From positions 2,418,001 to 2,482,000 of the forward strand of contig NZ_BHZC01000001.1 of NCBI RefSeq assembly GCF_003865135.1: a stretch of DNA of 64,000 nt, read 5' to 3'. The translations under genes and the position numbers were made by a program. The notes beneath the pieces were generated by a model. It did not search any database. It had not been told where the DNA came from and was given only the letters and a program-made list of their open reading frames with translations. Shown in pieces: positions 1 to 18,399 of the stretch; positions within the stretch are counted from its first letter, which is position 1, and each line of letters opens with the position of its first letter. The DNA is from Streptomyces chrestomyceticus JCM 4735. Lineage in GTDB: Bacteria > Actinomycetota > Actinomycetes > Streptomycetales > Streptomycetaceae.

Positions 1-2722
1 GCGCGGCCGAGGTAGCCGCGGGCCAGCGCGGCGCCGGAGAGGTGGACCTCGCCGGGCACGCCGACCGGGACGGGGCGCAGCCGCTCGTCCAGGAGGCGGA
101 CGGTCACGCCGTCCAGCGGGCGGCCGACGGGCACCGGCTCGTCGCCGACGGAGTCCGGGGCGAGGACGTCGCTCATGCTGGCGCAGACGGTGGACTCGGT
201 GGGCCCGTACGCGTTGATCATGCGGTGCCGGGCCGACCAGGTGCGGGCCGCGGCGGGCGGGCATGCCTCGCCCGCCACGATCAGCGTCAGGCCCTCGGGC
301 AGCGCGCCCGGGGTGAGCGCGGACAGCGCGGTGGGCGGCAGGGTGACATGGGTGACCCGGTGCTCGGTCAGGACGGCGGTCAGCGGCTCGCCCGGCAGGA
401 TGCGGTCCTGGTCCACGACGACCAGCGCGCCGCCGGTCAGCAGGGCCGTGCCGATCTCGGAGAACGCCGCGTCGAAGCCGAGCGAGGCGAAGTGCAGCGT
501 CCGGGAGCCGGGCCCGGTGCCGAAGTGCGCGGACTGCGCGGCGATCAGGCCGTGCACACCGCCGTGGGTGACCACCACACCCTTGGGGCGGCCGGTGGAA
601 CCCGAGGTGTAGATGACGTACGCGGGATGGGCGGGCAGCAGGGGTGCGGACGGCTCGTCCGCTTCCAGGGGGCCGTCCGGCAGTTCCCGCACCTCCGTGA
701 GGGTGCCGGGGTCGTCCGTCCGCAGCACGGGGACGTCCGCCGCCAGGTCCTGGCCGAAGGCGGCGGAGGTGAGGACCAGGAGCGGCCGGGCGTCCTGGAG
801 CATCATCCGGTTGCGCTCGGCCGGGTTCCTGGCGTCCAGCGGGAGGTAGGCCGCGCCGGCCTTCTGGATCGCCAGGACGGCGACGACGGCCTCGGGCGAG
901 CGGGGCAGCGCGAGGGCGACGATGCGCTCCGGGCCGGCGCCGCGGGCGAGCAGCAGGCGGGCCAACCGGTTGGTCAGCGCGTCCAGTTCGGCGTAGGTCA
1001 GCGTGCCGCTGTCCGAGACGAGCGCGTCCGCGCCGGGGGTACGGGCCACCTGCTCGGCGAACAGTTCGGGCGCGGTGCGCGGTGCGCGGCCGGGGCCGGT
1101 GACCGGCCACTCCTCGGTGACCCGGCGGTGCTCGTCCGGCGGCAGGACGGGCAGCGCGGCGACCGGGTCCGCCGGGCGGTCGGCGATGCCCGCGAGCAGG
1201 GTGAGCAGGTGTGCCGTCAGCCGCTCGGCGGCCTCGGGCGCGAACAGGTCGGTGTTGTAGGTGAGCTGGCCGTCCAGCGCGCCGTCCGGCCGCCCGGTGA
1301 AGTCGAACGAGAGGTCCATGCTGGAGGTGAGCACCGGCACCGGGTGCTCCTCGATCCGCAGGCCCGGCGCCCGGGCCTCGCCGCCCGGGGTGTTGTGCAG
1401 GTTGACGGCGACCTCGGCCAGCGCGGGGCGGCTGGGGTCGCGCTCCGTCTTCAGGGCCTCCACGACGTGCTGGAACGGTGCCTCGTCGTGCGCGAAGGCG
1501 TCCAGCACGGTCGCGCGGACCGCGCGCAGCAGTTCGCCGAAGGACCCGGACTCCTCGATCCGGGACCTCAGGATCAGCGTGTTGACGAAGAAACCGATCA
1601 GGTGCTCGGTCTCCACCCGGCCGCGGCCGGACGCGGCGGTGGCCACGGCCACGTCGCGTCCGCCGGACCAGCGGGCCAGCAGCAGTTGCACGGCGGCGGT
1701 CAGCGTCATGAACAGGGTGGCGCCGTGCTCCCGGCCCAGCTCCCGCAGCCGTCCGGCGAGCGGCGTGGGCACGGCGAAAGTGTGCGCGGCACCCGCGCCG
1801 CTGCGCACCGGCGGGCGCTGCCGGGTCGTGGGCAGGTCGAGCGGGGCCAGTCCGTCCAGGGTCCGGCGCCAGTACTCGACCTGGTCGCGCAGCCGCGGCG
1901 TGCCGAGCCGGTCGCGCTGCCAGGCGGCGACGTCCAGGTACCGCACCGGCAGCTCGGGCAGGGACGCGGGCACGCCGGCCCGCCGGGCCGCGTACAGGGC
2001 GGTGAGGTCGCCGGTCAGCACGCCCATGGACCAGCCGTCGGTGACGATGTGGTGCATGGCCAGCGTCAGCAGGTGCTCGTCGGGCGCCAGCCGGACCAGC
2101 CCGGCCCGCAGGACGGGCCCCCGGCGCAGGTCGAAGGGGCGCCGGGACTCGTCCAGCAGCAGGGCTTGGACGGCGGCGTCCCGCCCGGCCGCGTCCCGGT
2201 CCGACAGGTCGGTCAGCGGCAGCGGCACCGGGGCGGGCGGGCTCACGGACTGCTCGGCGCGGCCGTCGCGGGAGCCGAAGACGGTGCGCAGGGCGGTGTG
2301 CCGGGCGACCACGTCGTCCAGCGCGCCGCCGAGCGCGTCCCGGTCCAGTTCGCCGCGCAGCCGCAGCACGCGCAGGGTGTTGTACTCCACGCTGTCCGGG
2401 TCGACCTCGTGGAGGTACCACAGGCGTTCCTGGGCGGGCGAGAGCGGCACCGGGCCGTCGTGCGGCACGGCGGGGACGCCGTCCGCGCGCTCCGGCCCGG
2501 GGCCCCGCCCGGCCAGGCGGGCGCGCAGCGCCTCCTGGAGGTGCGCGGGGAGCGCGGCCCGGCGGGCGTCGCGGGAGGGGGTACCGGGGGCCTGGGCGCC
2601 GGGGGCGGCCCCGGCTCCGGACGGGCTCACGGCGCCGGGCGCGAGGGGCTGACCCGATCCCGGGACGCCCTCCCCGGGCGGCTGCTGCTGGGACGTCTGC
2701 GACTGGTCCGCTTCAAAGGTGC

Positions 2723-2726
<4 letters not shown>
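1..2726 (-). CDS. mppB: Non-ribosomal peptide synthetase, N-terminal part (C-A...), cut by the window edge; MppB-like
   Basis: Second synthetase of the mannopeptimycin-type assembly line. The visible 908 residues begin with a Pro/Gln/Gly-rich linker of about 90 residues. A condensation domain follows, with an LCL-type SPAQERLW motif and the active-site motif HHIVTDGWS. An adenylation domain then begins at about residue 545, with [11 protein letters not shown] near residue 709. The specificity residues read by eye give DASTIAAVCK (Lys assumed), close to Tyr/Phe codes, which fits the Tyr of mannopeptimycin. The ATG overlaps the stop of the upstream NRPS by 4 bp (ATGA), so the two are probably translationally coupled. 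The thiolation domain and any further modules lie beyond position 1. The NRPS call is certain; the mppB name depends on the neighbourhood. Confidence 0.93.
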
Positions 2727-10921
<8,195 letters not shown>

Positions 10922-10970
10922 CGAAATTCCCCTCAGCCTGCCTGCGTGGTCAACGTGCCCGTGAAAGTGG

Positions 10971-12008
<1,038 letters not shown>

Positions 12009-12133
12009 TCATCCGGAAGTCGGTCCGATTGACGTACACATCCAGCGGCCTCAGTCTCCAGGGGCCCCCATGGCTGATCCACGACTTTTACCGTGCAGCG
12101 AAGCAGGTCGGCCGGGCCGCGCGCGGCCCCCCC

Positions 12134-13669
12134 TCACAGGTAGGCGTTGTAGTGGCGGTACTGCGGCCACAGCCTTGACCAGGGCTTCTTGGGGTCGTGG
12201 CAGACGGAGATGCGCACGCCCTGCTCGGGGTTGTCGATGTCCAGGCCGTTGTCGACGCGGCCGGCGGGCCGGCAGCGGGCGAAGTCCGCCGCGAGCCGCC
12301 GCTCGTCGACGCCCACCGCGATCACCACCCGGGCCCGCTCGGGCGGCGGGCCCCAGTGGTAGAGCTCGTTGTGGCCGCTGTGCACCTCGGGGAGCCCCTT
12401 GCCGTACCGGTCCAGGGCGCCTGCCTCGCCGAAGTTCTCGGTCAGGATCACGGCGCGGTCCCGGTCCCCCGGGGACAGCGCGCGGTAGACCGCCTCGGTC
12501 TGCTCGACCATGCGCGGCCAGCCCACCGTCTCCAGCGGCATGCTGGCGACCTGGAAGTCCTTCAGCGCGCTCTTGGGCACGACCGGCAGCGACAGCAGCA
12601 TCTGGGCGACGGCGCTGACGGCCAGGGAGAGGGCCAGCACCGACAGCCGCAGGGCGCGCCGGCCGGCCCAGCGGTCGGCGGCCACGCACCCGGCTGCCAG
12701 CAGCGCGATCAGCAGGCCGCCGGTGTAGTCGGGACGGCCGCCCTCGATCAGGTACGCCGCCGCGGTCGCCGCGAGGTAGCCGACGCCGAGCGCCCGTACG
12801 GGTTTCCACTCGGGCACCCGGAACAGCTTGACCAGCCCGATCAGGCACAGCACGAACAGCGCCGGGCCGAACAGCAGGACCAGGTTGGTGGCGAACATGG
12901 CGCGGTTGGCCTCGCCGTCCGTGCCGGCCAGCCCCTCGGCCATCTGAAGCTGCGGGAAGTCGTGGGTGATCTGGTAGACCAGGTTGGGCGAGCCGATGAC
13001 GAGGGCCAGCGCGATGCCCAGGTACAGCCGCCGGTCGCGGAAGACCCACCGCGGGCCCACCAGCGCCATGCCCACCAGGAGCGCCACCGGCAGCAGCAGC
13101 ACGATGTACTTCGCGTACAGCGCCAGCCCGACGACCGCGCCCGCCCACAGCCACCACCTGCCCTCGCCGCGCAGCATCACCCGCAGCGCGAACAGCAGCA
13201 CCAGCGCCCACGCCACGGTGTCGAAACTGGTGGTGAGGATCCAGTGGCCGAAGCTGAGCACCATCGTGGAGGTGCCCACGCCGATCGCGGTCAGCGTCTG
13301 GGCCCGGCGCGAACCGCCCAGCTCCGCGGCGATCAGGGCGCCGAGTACCGTGACGGCCGCCGCGCACAGCACCGCCGGCACCCGGACGCCCACCATGGTG
13401 TCGCCGAAGAGCTCCTGGGCGACCCGGACCACCATCGGCAGCAGCGGCGGCTGGTCCACGTAACCCCAGGCCGGTCCCCGCTCACCGAGCAGCCGGAAGT
13501 ACAACTCGTCCGCGTGGTAGCCGTATTCATTCGCGAACGCGAACAGCAGCGCGGCGAGGCCGGCCACCACCACCGCGACCGGCCGCCACGCCACGGGGGC
13601 CGCGCGGTGCGCTCCCGTCGGCCGTCCGGCCCGTGTTCCGCGGTCGACCGTCCTCGTCGTCGCCGTCAT
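12134..13669 (-). CDS. mppI: Polytopic GT39-type polyprenyl-phosphate-mannose-dependent mannosyltransferase (MppI-like)
   Basis: This is a 511-residue membrane glycosyltransferase of the ArnT/Pmt (GT39) type. It would move mannose from a polyprenyl-phosphate carrier to the peptide outside the cytoplasm. The first extracellular loop has YHADELYFRLLGERGPAWGY followed by DQPP, with the acidic residues expected for catalysis in this family. About ten hydrophobic segments follow, and then a C-terminal soluble tail of about 120 residues (YHWGPPPERARV). The ATG at 13669 is chosen over an in-frame start 33 nt upstream because GGAGGAGAGG lies just before it. It is a close paralogue of the next gene upstream. 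Mannopeptimycins carry mannoses on Tyr and on a hydroxyenduracididine, so more than one such enzyme is expected. Which mannose each enzyme adds cannot be read from sequence. Confidence 0.85.
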   Translation of the reverse strand: MTATTRTVDRGTRAGRPTGAHRAAPVAWRPVAVVVAGLAALLFAFANEYGYHADELYFRLLGERGPAWGYVDQPPLLPMVVRVAQELFGDTMVGVRVPAVLCAAAVTVLGALIAAELGGSRRAQTLTAIGVGTSTMVLSFGHWILTTSFDTVAWALVLLFALRVMLRGEGRWWLWAGAVVGLALYAKYIVLLLPVALLVGMALVGPRWVFRDRRLYLGIALALVIGSPNLVYQITHDFPQLQMAEGLAGTDGEANRAMFATNLVLLFGPALFVLCLIGLVKLFRVPEWKPVRALGVGYLAATAAAYLIEGGRPDYTGGLLIALLAAGCVAADRWAGRRALRLSVLALSLAVSAVAQMLLSLPVVPKSALKDFQVASMPLETVGWPRMVEQTEAVYRALSPGDRDRAVILTENFGEAGALDRYGKGLPEVHSGHNELYHWGPPPERARVVIAVGVDERRLAADFARCRPAGRVDNGLDIDNPEQGVRISVCHDPKKPWSRLWPQYRHYNAYL

Positions 13670-13779
13670 CGCACCTCTCCTCCGCCTCGGTTGAAGGATC
13701 ACTCGCCGTGATCCGTTCTTGTCCGTGACGCGGGCGCGTCACGGATGAACGCGCACGCGCGTCCGGTCCGGCGGCCAGG

Positions 13780-15279
13780 TCAGCCGCTCAAGTAGTGGTA
13801 TGCGGGCCACAGTTCGGCCCAGGGCCGGGCGCGTCCCCGGCACACCGTGATCTCCGTGCCCTGCTCGGCGTTCTCGATGTCCAGCCCGTTGTCGACCCGC
13901 CCGGCGGCCACGCAGCTCCGGAAGTCCGCCGCCAGCCGGGAGCGCGGCACGCCCACCGCGACCACCACGTCGGCGTGTTCCGGCGGCGGGCCCCAGGAGT
14001 GCAGCTCGTTGTGCCCGCTGTAGACCCGGGGCAGGTCCGGTCCGTAACGGTCCAGCGCGCCGCTCTCGCCGAGGTTGCCGGCCAGCACGACCGCACGGTC
14101 CCGGTCCCGCCGCGACAGGCCGTCGTACACCCGGCTCACCTGGTCCGCGAGCCGGGGCCAGCCGACGCTCTCCAGGGAGATGTTGTTCAGCGTCGACAGC
14201 GGCGAGGCGGGCGGCAGCACCGGCAGGGCCATCAGCACCTGTACCACCGCGCTCAGCGCCAGCCCGGCCGTCAGCAGGACCCGCCGCACCGTGCGGCCGG
14301 CCGACCACCGGTCGGCGGCCACCGCTCCCGCGGCCAGCAGCAGGACGAAGAACCCGCCGACGTAGTCCGGCCGCCCGCCCCCGTACAGCGTCAGGCCCAC
14401 GGCCAGCGGGAACGCCAGGCCCAGCGCCCGCACCGGCCGCCACGCCGGATCCCGCCACAGCTTCACCAGCCCGGCCGGCCACAGCACCGTCAGCACCGGG
14501 CCGACCAGCAGCACCAGGCCCGGCAGGAAGACGATCCGGTTCATCGGACCGTCCGTGGCGGCCAGTGCGTCGGCCATCTGGAGCTGCGGGAAGTCATGGG
14601 TGATCTGGTAGACCAGGTTGGGCGAGCCGATGACGAGGGCGAGCGCGGCCCCCGCGTACAGGTACCGGTCCCGGAAGACCCGGCGCGGTCCGGCCACCGC
14701 CAGCCCGATCAGCAACGTCACCGGCAGCAGCGCCACGATGTACTTCGCGTACAGGGCGACGCCCAGCACCGCGCCCACCGCGAGCCACCACTTGCCCTGG
14801 CCGCGCAGCAACGCGCGCAGCACGAACAGCAGCGCGGCGGACCAGGCCACCAGGTCCAGCGTGGTGGTGACCATGATGTGCCCGACGCTGAGCACCAGGA
14901 ACGAACTGCCCAGCATGAGGGCCGACAGCACCTGCGCCCGCCGGGTACCGCCCAACTCGGCGGTGATCAGGGCGCCGAGCAGCACGACGGCACCGCCGCA
15001 CAGCGCCGCCGGCGCCCGGATCGCCCCTGCCTCGTCGCCCAGGAACGCGGAGGCGACGTGCACCACAGCGGGCACCAAGGGCGGCTGATCGGTGTAGCCC
15101 CAGGCCCAGCCGCGTTCGCCGAGCAACCGGAAGTACAACTCGTCCACGTTGTAGCCGTACCGGCCGGACACCGCCAGCAGCAGCACGACCACCACGCCCG
15201 CGACTGCGGCGATCGGCCTCCAGGCCGGACGGACCGCCGTACGCGGGCGCGTCACAAGATCAACCGGAACTGTGCGCAC
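13780..15279 (-). CDS. mppH: Polytopic GT39-type mannosyltransferase, paralogue of the adjacent gene (MppH-like)
   Basis: This is a second GT39 membrane mannosyltransferase of about 499 residues. It has the same first-loop signature (NVDELYFRLLGERGWAWGY, then DQPP), the same block SPNLVYQITHDFPQLQMA in the middle, and the same C-terminal tail (SWGPPPEHADVVVAVGV). The two proteins align along their whole length, which indicates tandem duplication. I placed the start at the GTG at 15279, where a GGGAG lies close upstream and the N-terminus matches the paralogue. An in-frame GTG at 15342 would add 21 residues. The catalytic acidic residue of the DELY motif is present. It lies 110 bp upstream of mppI and 160 bp downstream of the mannosyl-phosphate synthase gene, on the same strand. 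The donor is inferred to be polyprenyl-phosphate mannose made by that neighbour. Confidence 0.83.
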   Translation of the reverse strand: MRTVPVDLVTRPRTAVRPAWRPIAAVAGVVVVLLLAVSGRYGYNVDELYFRLLGERGWAWGYTDQPPLVPAVVHVASAFLGDEAGAIRAPAALCGGAVVLLGALITAELGGTRRAQVLSALMLGSSFLVLSVGHIMVTTTLDLVAWSAALLFVLRALLRGQGKWWLAVGAVLGVALYAKYIVALLPVTLLIGLAVAGPRRVFRDRYLYAGAALALVIGSPNLVYQITHDFPQLQMADALAATDGPMNRIVFLPGLVLLVGPVLTVLWPAGLVKLWRDPAWRPVRALGLAFPLAVGLTLYGGGRPDYVGGFFVLLLAAGAVAADRWSAGRTVRRVLLTAGLALSAVVQVLMALPVLPPASPLSTLNNISLESVGWPRLADQVSRVYDGLSRRDRDRAVVLAGNLGESGALDRYGPDLPRVYSGHNELHSWGPPPEHADVVVAVGVPRSRLAADFRSCVAAGRVDNGLDIENAEQGTEITVCRGRARPWAELWPAYHYLSG

Positions 15280-15439
15280 GTCTCCCTGCCTCTTTCCGTC
15301 CAGGAGGTCCGAGGTTCCGGGATTTCGGCGCGACGACCGCACCGTCCCCCGTGGTCGTCACGACCACCGTGATCGTGTTGATCACACCGCGGAGTCTCCG
15401 GGACGGCCGTTCCGGGCCGCCACGAGTTTGCCTCGTCAG

Positions 15440-16738
15440 CTAAGCAGCCTGGTCGGTCCGGTCTGCCCCGCCGCCTTGGGTGTTCGTGCGCTCACGGGCC
15501 GCGGCCCGGCCCCGGCGCCGGTAGACCAGCCCGTCCACGAGCAGGAAGCGCAGCACGAACACCACGACCAGGCTGAGCGCGGTGGCGGGCACCGGAGGCA
15601 TCCCCGCCTGTTCGACGAAGAGCATCATCAACGGGATGCGCGCCACCAGATCGGCGTTGCTCAGGGCCGCGAACCCCAGAAGCCGGACGGCCGGCCCGCC
15701 CGGCCGTCCGCTGCGGTAGACGACCGCCTCCAGCAGGACGAAGTTCCACAGCACGCCGAGCTGGTTGGCCAGCACCTCGGCCACCGCGTAGTTCAGCGAG
15801 GTGCCCGAGGTCAGCGCCCACAGCGCCAGCAGGTTCGGCACGAACCCGGTGACCCCGATCAGCCCGAAGACCACCATCCGGGCCCGCTTGTCGCTCGTCC
15901 GCAGCTCCGCCAGGTGCCGCAGGAAGCGCAGCCCCTCCCGGACCGTCGACTTGGACTCCCCGGCGAACCGCTCCCCGAACGCGTACGGCACCTCCACCAC
16001 CGAGCGCGGCCGGCAGCGCACCGCCAGCTCCAGCAGGATCTTGTACCCGAGGGGCCGCAGACCGCCCCCCGCGTCCGTCTGCGTCTCGGCCGCTTCCGCC
16101 GCCCGGTCGACGGCCTCCCGGCGTATCGCGAAGAACCCGCTCATCGGGTCGGACACGCCCCGCAGCCGCCGCGGGAACAGCGCCTTGGTCACCTTCGTGG
16201 ACACCCCGGACACCGCCATCCGGTAGCCGCCGTCCAGCCCGCCCCGGCTGCCGCCGGCCGCGTACCGGCTGGCCACCACCAGCTCCGCGCCGGCGCTCTC
16301 GCCCGCGGCGACCAGCTCCGGCACCAGGTGGGGCGGGTGCTGGAGGTCCGCGTCCATGACCACGATCCAGGGCGCGCTGGTCCGCGCGATGCCTGCGACC
16401 ACCGCACCGCCGAGTCCGCCCTCGGGCACCTCGCGGTGCAGGACGGAGACCGGCATCGCGTACCGCGCCGCCGCCTTCTCGATGACCTCGGGGGTGTTGT
16501 CGGTCGAGTCGTCGACGAACAGCACCTCGACGGCCAGCCCCTCGGGCAGGGCCGCGCTCACGGTGTCCAGCAGTTCGTCGATGTTCTCCGCTTCGTTGAA
16601 CGTCGGCACGATCAGCGACACCGCGAGCGCCGTACCACCGGACGCCCCCGGTGCCCCGCCGTCGTCGGCGTCCGGCACCGGCTGCCGCCGAGCCGAGGCT
16701 GCGGGTCGGGGGATCGAAGACGACGAGCCGGGTGCCAC
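15440..16738 (-). CDS. mppG: Polyprenyl-phosphate mannose synthase: GT2 catalytic domain fused to GtrA-like membrane domain (MppG-like)
   Basis: This 432-residue protein has two domains. Residues 40-270 are a GT2 glycosyltransferase with IVPTFNEAENIDELL, FVDDSTDNT, the DxD metal site in VMDADLQHPP, and SDPMSGFFAIRR. This is the dolichyl-phosphate mannose synthase pattern. Residues about 285-420 are a GtrA-like bundle of four membrane helices (VVFGLIGVTGFVPNL). It would load GDP-mannose onto polyprenyl phosphate to feed the two GT39 enzymes. The GTG at 16738 follows AGGAGG at good spacing. It is the first gene of the run, so the cluster promoter should lie just above it. The Ser/Pro-rich first 35 residues look like a linker. 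A housekeeping Ppm1 is the alternative, but the position favours the cluster role. Confidence 0.87.
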   Translation of the reverse strand: MAPGSSSSIPRPAASARRQPVPDADDGGAPGASGGTALAVSLIVPTFNEAENIDELLDTVSAALPEGLAVEVLFVDDSTDNTPEVIEKAAARYAMPVSVLHREVPEGGLGGAVVAGIARTSAPWIVVMDADLQHPPHLVPELVAAGESAGAELVVASRYAAGGSRGGLDGGYRMAVSGVSTKVTKALFPRRLRGVSDPMSGFFAIRREAVDRAAEAAETQTDAGGGLRPLGYKILLELAVRCRPRSVVEVPYAFGERFAGESKSTVREGLRFLRHLAELRTSDKRARMVVFGLIGVTGFVPNLLALWALTSGTSLNYAVAEVLANQLGVLWNFVLLEAVVYRSGRPGGPAVRLLGFAALSNADLVARIPLMMLFVEQAGMPPVPATALSLVVVFVLRFLLVDGLVYRRRGRAAARERTNTQGGGADRTDQAA

Positions 16739-17374
16739 GGTTCCTCCTGAGGGGTCAGCCAGTCACACGCCCACCGAGGGCCGGCGGGCCGCCCGCCGAG
16801 GGGACACCACCCCTCCCACGGACGCGCGTCCGCAGTCCGGCGCCGCACACCACCGGGCAGGACGAGGCCGGGCCCCTGACCCGGACAGCACTGACCGGTC
16901 CGCCCGCGACGGACTGCCGAGAGATCACCACAGCCCAAGTAGCGCCCGAGCGCTGCCTCTTTGACGGAGAAGTCAATCTGCGGGCGGGGACGGGCGGCCG
17001 AGAGGGGGCGCTGACGGTTTTGCCGCCGGAGGGCCCGGGGGTGACCGCGGTGGTACGGGCGAGGCGGTTGACCAGGGGCCAGCCGAACCCTCCGGTGCCG
17101 CCGTTGAGGTCGGGGGTGCGTGGGCGTGGCGGCTGCGGGCTGGGGTCGTGCACGGCCACCTCGATGCCGTCCGGGTGCGCGGTCAGCTCCAGGGTCCAGG
17201 CGCCGCCCGCAGGTCACCTGGTCTCTGGATCGTCAATGCGCGGTCCTGCCCGCCCGGTGCATGTGCCCGGCTTGCAGCCCGCTACTCCGGCGGTGCGGGC
17301 CACACCCCTGCCCCCTCGCCGGTCAAAGCCGGTTACCTCCCCACCGTCCGACCGAAAATCTATGTCGGCCGCAG
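16739..17374. other. Cluster border without an intact gene
   Basis: About 640 bp upstream of the mannosyltransferase run. Open frames here have atypical, low-complexity composition and no ribosome-binding sites. The only recognisable coding signal is the HATPase relic listed separately. The promoter of the mpp run probably lies within 16,745-16,980, but I could not pick a convincing -35/-10 pair. Confidence 0.5.
17007..17215 (-). pseudogene. Relic of an ATP-binding (HATPase_c, anti-sigma/SpoIIAB-like) regulator
   Basis: An open stretch of about 69 codons bounded upstream by an in-frame TGA encodes the C-terminal part of the small HATPase regulators abundant in Streptomyces. WTLELTAHPDGIEVAVHDPS is the N-box-to-G1 strand with the catalytic-type D. 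GGFGWPLVNRLA is the G-box helix, and PSGGKTVSA is the closing strand. The first half of the domain is missing, and the frame runs into unrelated sequence after GGKTVSA. No start codon or ribosome-binding site is present. It sits just outside the mpp run and marks decayed sequence at the cluster border. Confidence 0.6.
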
Positions 17375-17403
17375 TAGACATTGGGTGGTGGGGCGGTTAT
17401 GGT
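17375..17403 (+). promoter_or_regulatory. Candidate housekeeping-type promoter: TAGACA, 17-nt spacer, TATGGT
   Basis: TAGACA at 17375-17380 and TATGGT at 17398-17403 are separated by 17 nt, a good fit to an HrdB-type promoter. The predicted start near 17410 falls in the hairpin TCTCTCG-TAC-CGAGAGA (17405-17421). The nearest convincing downstream gene is the MerR gene about 600 nt away. Confidence 0.5.
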
Positions 17404-17409
17404 TTCTCT

Positions 17410-17990
17410 CGTACCGAGAGAGATCGCAGGGCCCGGCAGAGACGAACTGCCAGGCAGCAGGACCCGCACATGCAGCACGCAGGACGGTGCGGCGGTGGAG
17501 TCCCGAAGCCATGGCTGATGCAGGACGGCGACGGGGCTGACGGCCGCACCGGGTGGCCCGCAGTATCAGGGGCCGCCGTGAGCAGGACCCGGTGAAGGCG
17601 TCGGCTGCAGGCGCGCGCACCGGAACGTAAGGCAGTGGGTTCCCCGCCGCAGCAGATGCACGACAGGCGGCGGGGCCGGCTGCCGGAAGGCGGCGCTGCC
17701 TCAGGCCGCTGAGCAGTTCGCATCACCAGCAGTACAGCAGTTGATCACTGAGGGAAGAACGGAGGAACGGTCACCATCAGGATCGCCCGGGCGCACGTGA
17801 GAGGCCCGGGTACCGCAGGACATCCGATAGTGAGGTGGTCTCCGGTCAAGCAACCGCGATCCCCGCGGCCCCGGCAGCCTTTCGGCCGGGCCGGCGGACA
17901 CAGAAGGTCGGCGCAGTACCAAGGCCGGCAGATGGTGTAGCAGTTCCTTCGGGGCCCGGGTGCCAGTACGGCACCCGGGCCCCTCGACGC
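17410..17990 (+). ncRNA. Candidate non-coding transcript or long leader of the MerR gene
   Basis: From the promoter at 17375-17403 to the strong hairpin at 17951-17983 there are about 580 nt with no convincing gene. The start region forms a 7-bp hairpin with a 3-nt loop, and a GC-rich inverted segment (GGCGGGGCCGGCTGCC) lies around 17672. The transcript either ends at the hairpin as a small RNA or reads through into the MerR gene. A 41-codon frame from the ATG at 17470 has no ribosome-binding site. Confidence 0.35.
17951..17983 (+). terminator. Perfect 14-bp hairpin just upstream of the MerR gene (terminator or attenuator)
   Basis: GGGGCCCGGGTGCC (17951-17964) pairs perfectly with 17970-17983 around the 5-nt loop AGTAC. 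No T-tract follows, as is common in Streptomyces. It ends 26 nt before the MerR start codon, so it either terminates an upstream transcript or attenuates the regulator gene. Confidence 0.65.
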
Positions 17991-18009
17991 GTTCCACAGA
18001 GAGGTGTAC

Positions 18010-18342
18010 GTGACAGCAGACGACTCGTTCGGCCGGATCGACGACGAGGACTACCCCGCCTACACCATGGGCCGGGCCGCCGAAATGCTCGGCACCACCC
18101 AGGGCTTCCTGCGCGCCATCGGCGAAGCGCGCCTGGTCACCCCGCTCCGCTCACCCGGCGGCCACCGCCGCTACTCCCGCTACCAGCTACGCATCGCCGC
18201 CCGCGCCCGCGAACTCGTCGACCAGGGCACCCCCATCGAGGCCGCCTGCCGCATCATCATCCTCGAAGACCAGCTCGAAGAAGCCCAGCGCATCAACGCC
18301 GAATACCGCCGCGCCGCGCCTCAGCCCGCAACCGGCGACTGA
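18010..18342 (+). CDS. Small MerR-type DNA-binding regulator
   Basis: This is a 110-residue protein with one MerR-like winged [23 protein letters not shown] is the recognition helix-turn-helix and [12 protein letters not shown] the wing. A short acidic helix ([18 protein letters not shown]) follows in place of the long coiled coil and effector domain of classical MerR proteins. No Cys metal ligands are present. The GTG at 18010 is preferred over the GTG at 18004 because GAGAGG then sits at the right spacing. I recall similar proteins beginning MTADDSFGR in other streptomycetes, in the company of cold-shock genes as here. Its target is unknown. The strong hairpin directly upstream suggests that its own transcription is controlled. 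Confidence 0.8.
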   Translation: MTADDSFGRIDDEDYPAYTMGRAAEMLGTTQGFLRAIGEARLVTPLRSPGGHRRYSRYQLRIAARARELVDQGTPIEAACRIIILEDQLEEAQRINAEYRRAAPQPATGD

Positions 18343-18399
18343 CCTGCGGTCGCGGCAGTCTTCCGGCATCCTCCGTCCACCGATTCCCCGCATGAGCAC

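Noticed and set aside
12112..12130. GC palindrome (GGGCCGCGCGCGGCCC) between mppI and mppJ as a terminator
   Set aside because: It has no loop, and such sequences are expected by chance at this GC content. Neighbouring genes run in the same direction as one unit.
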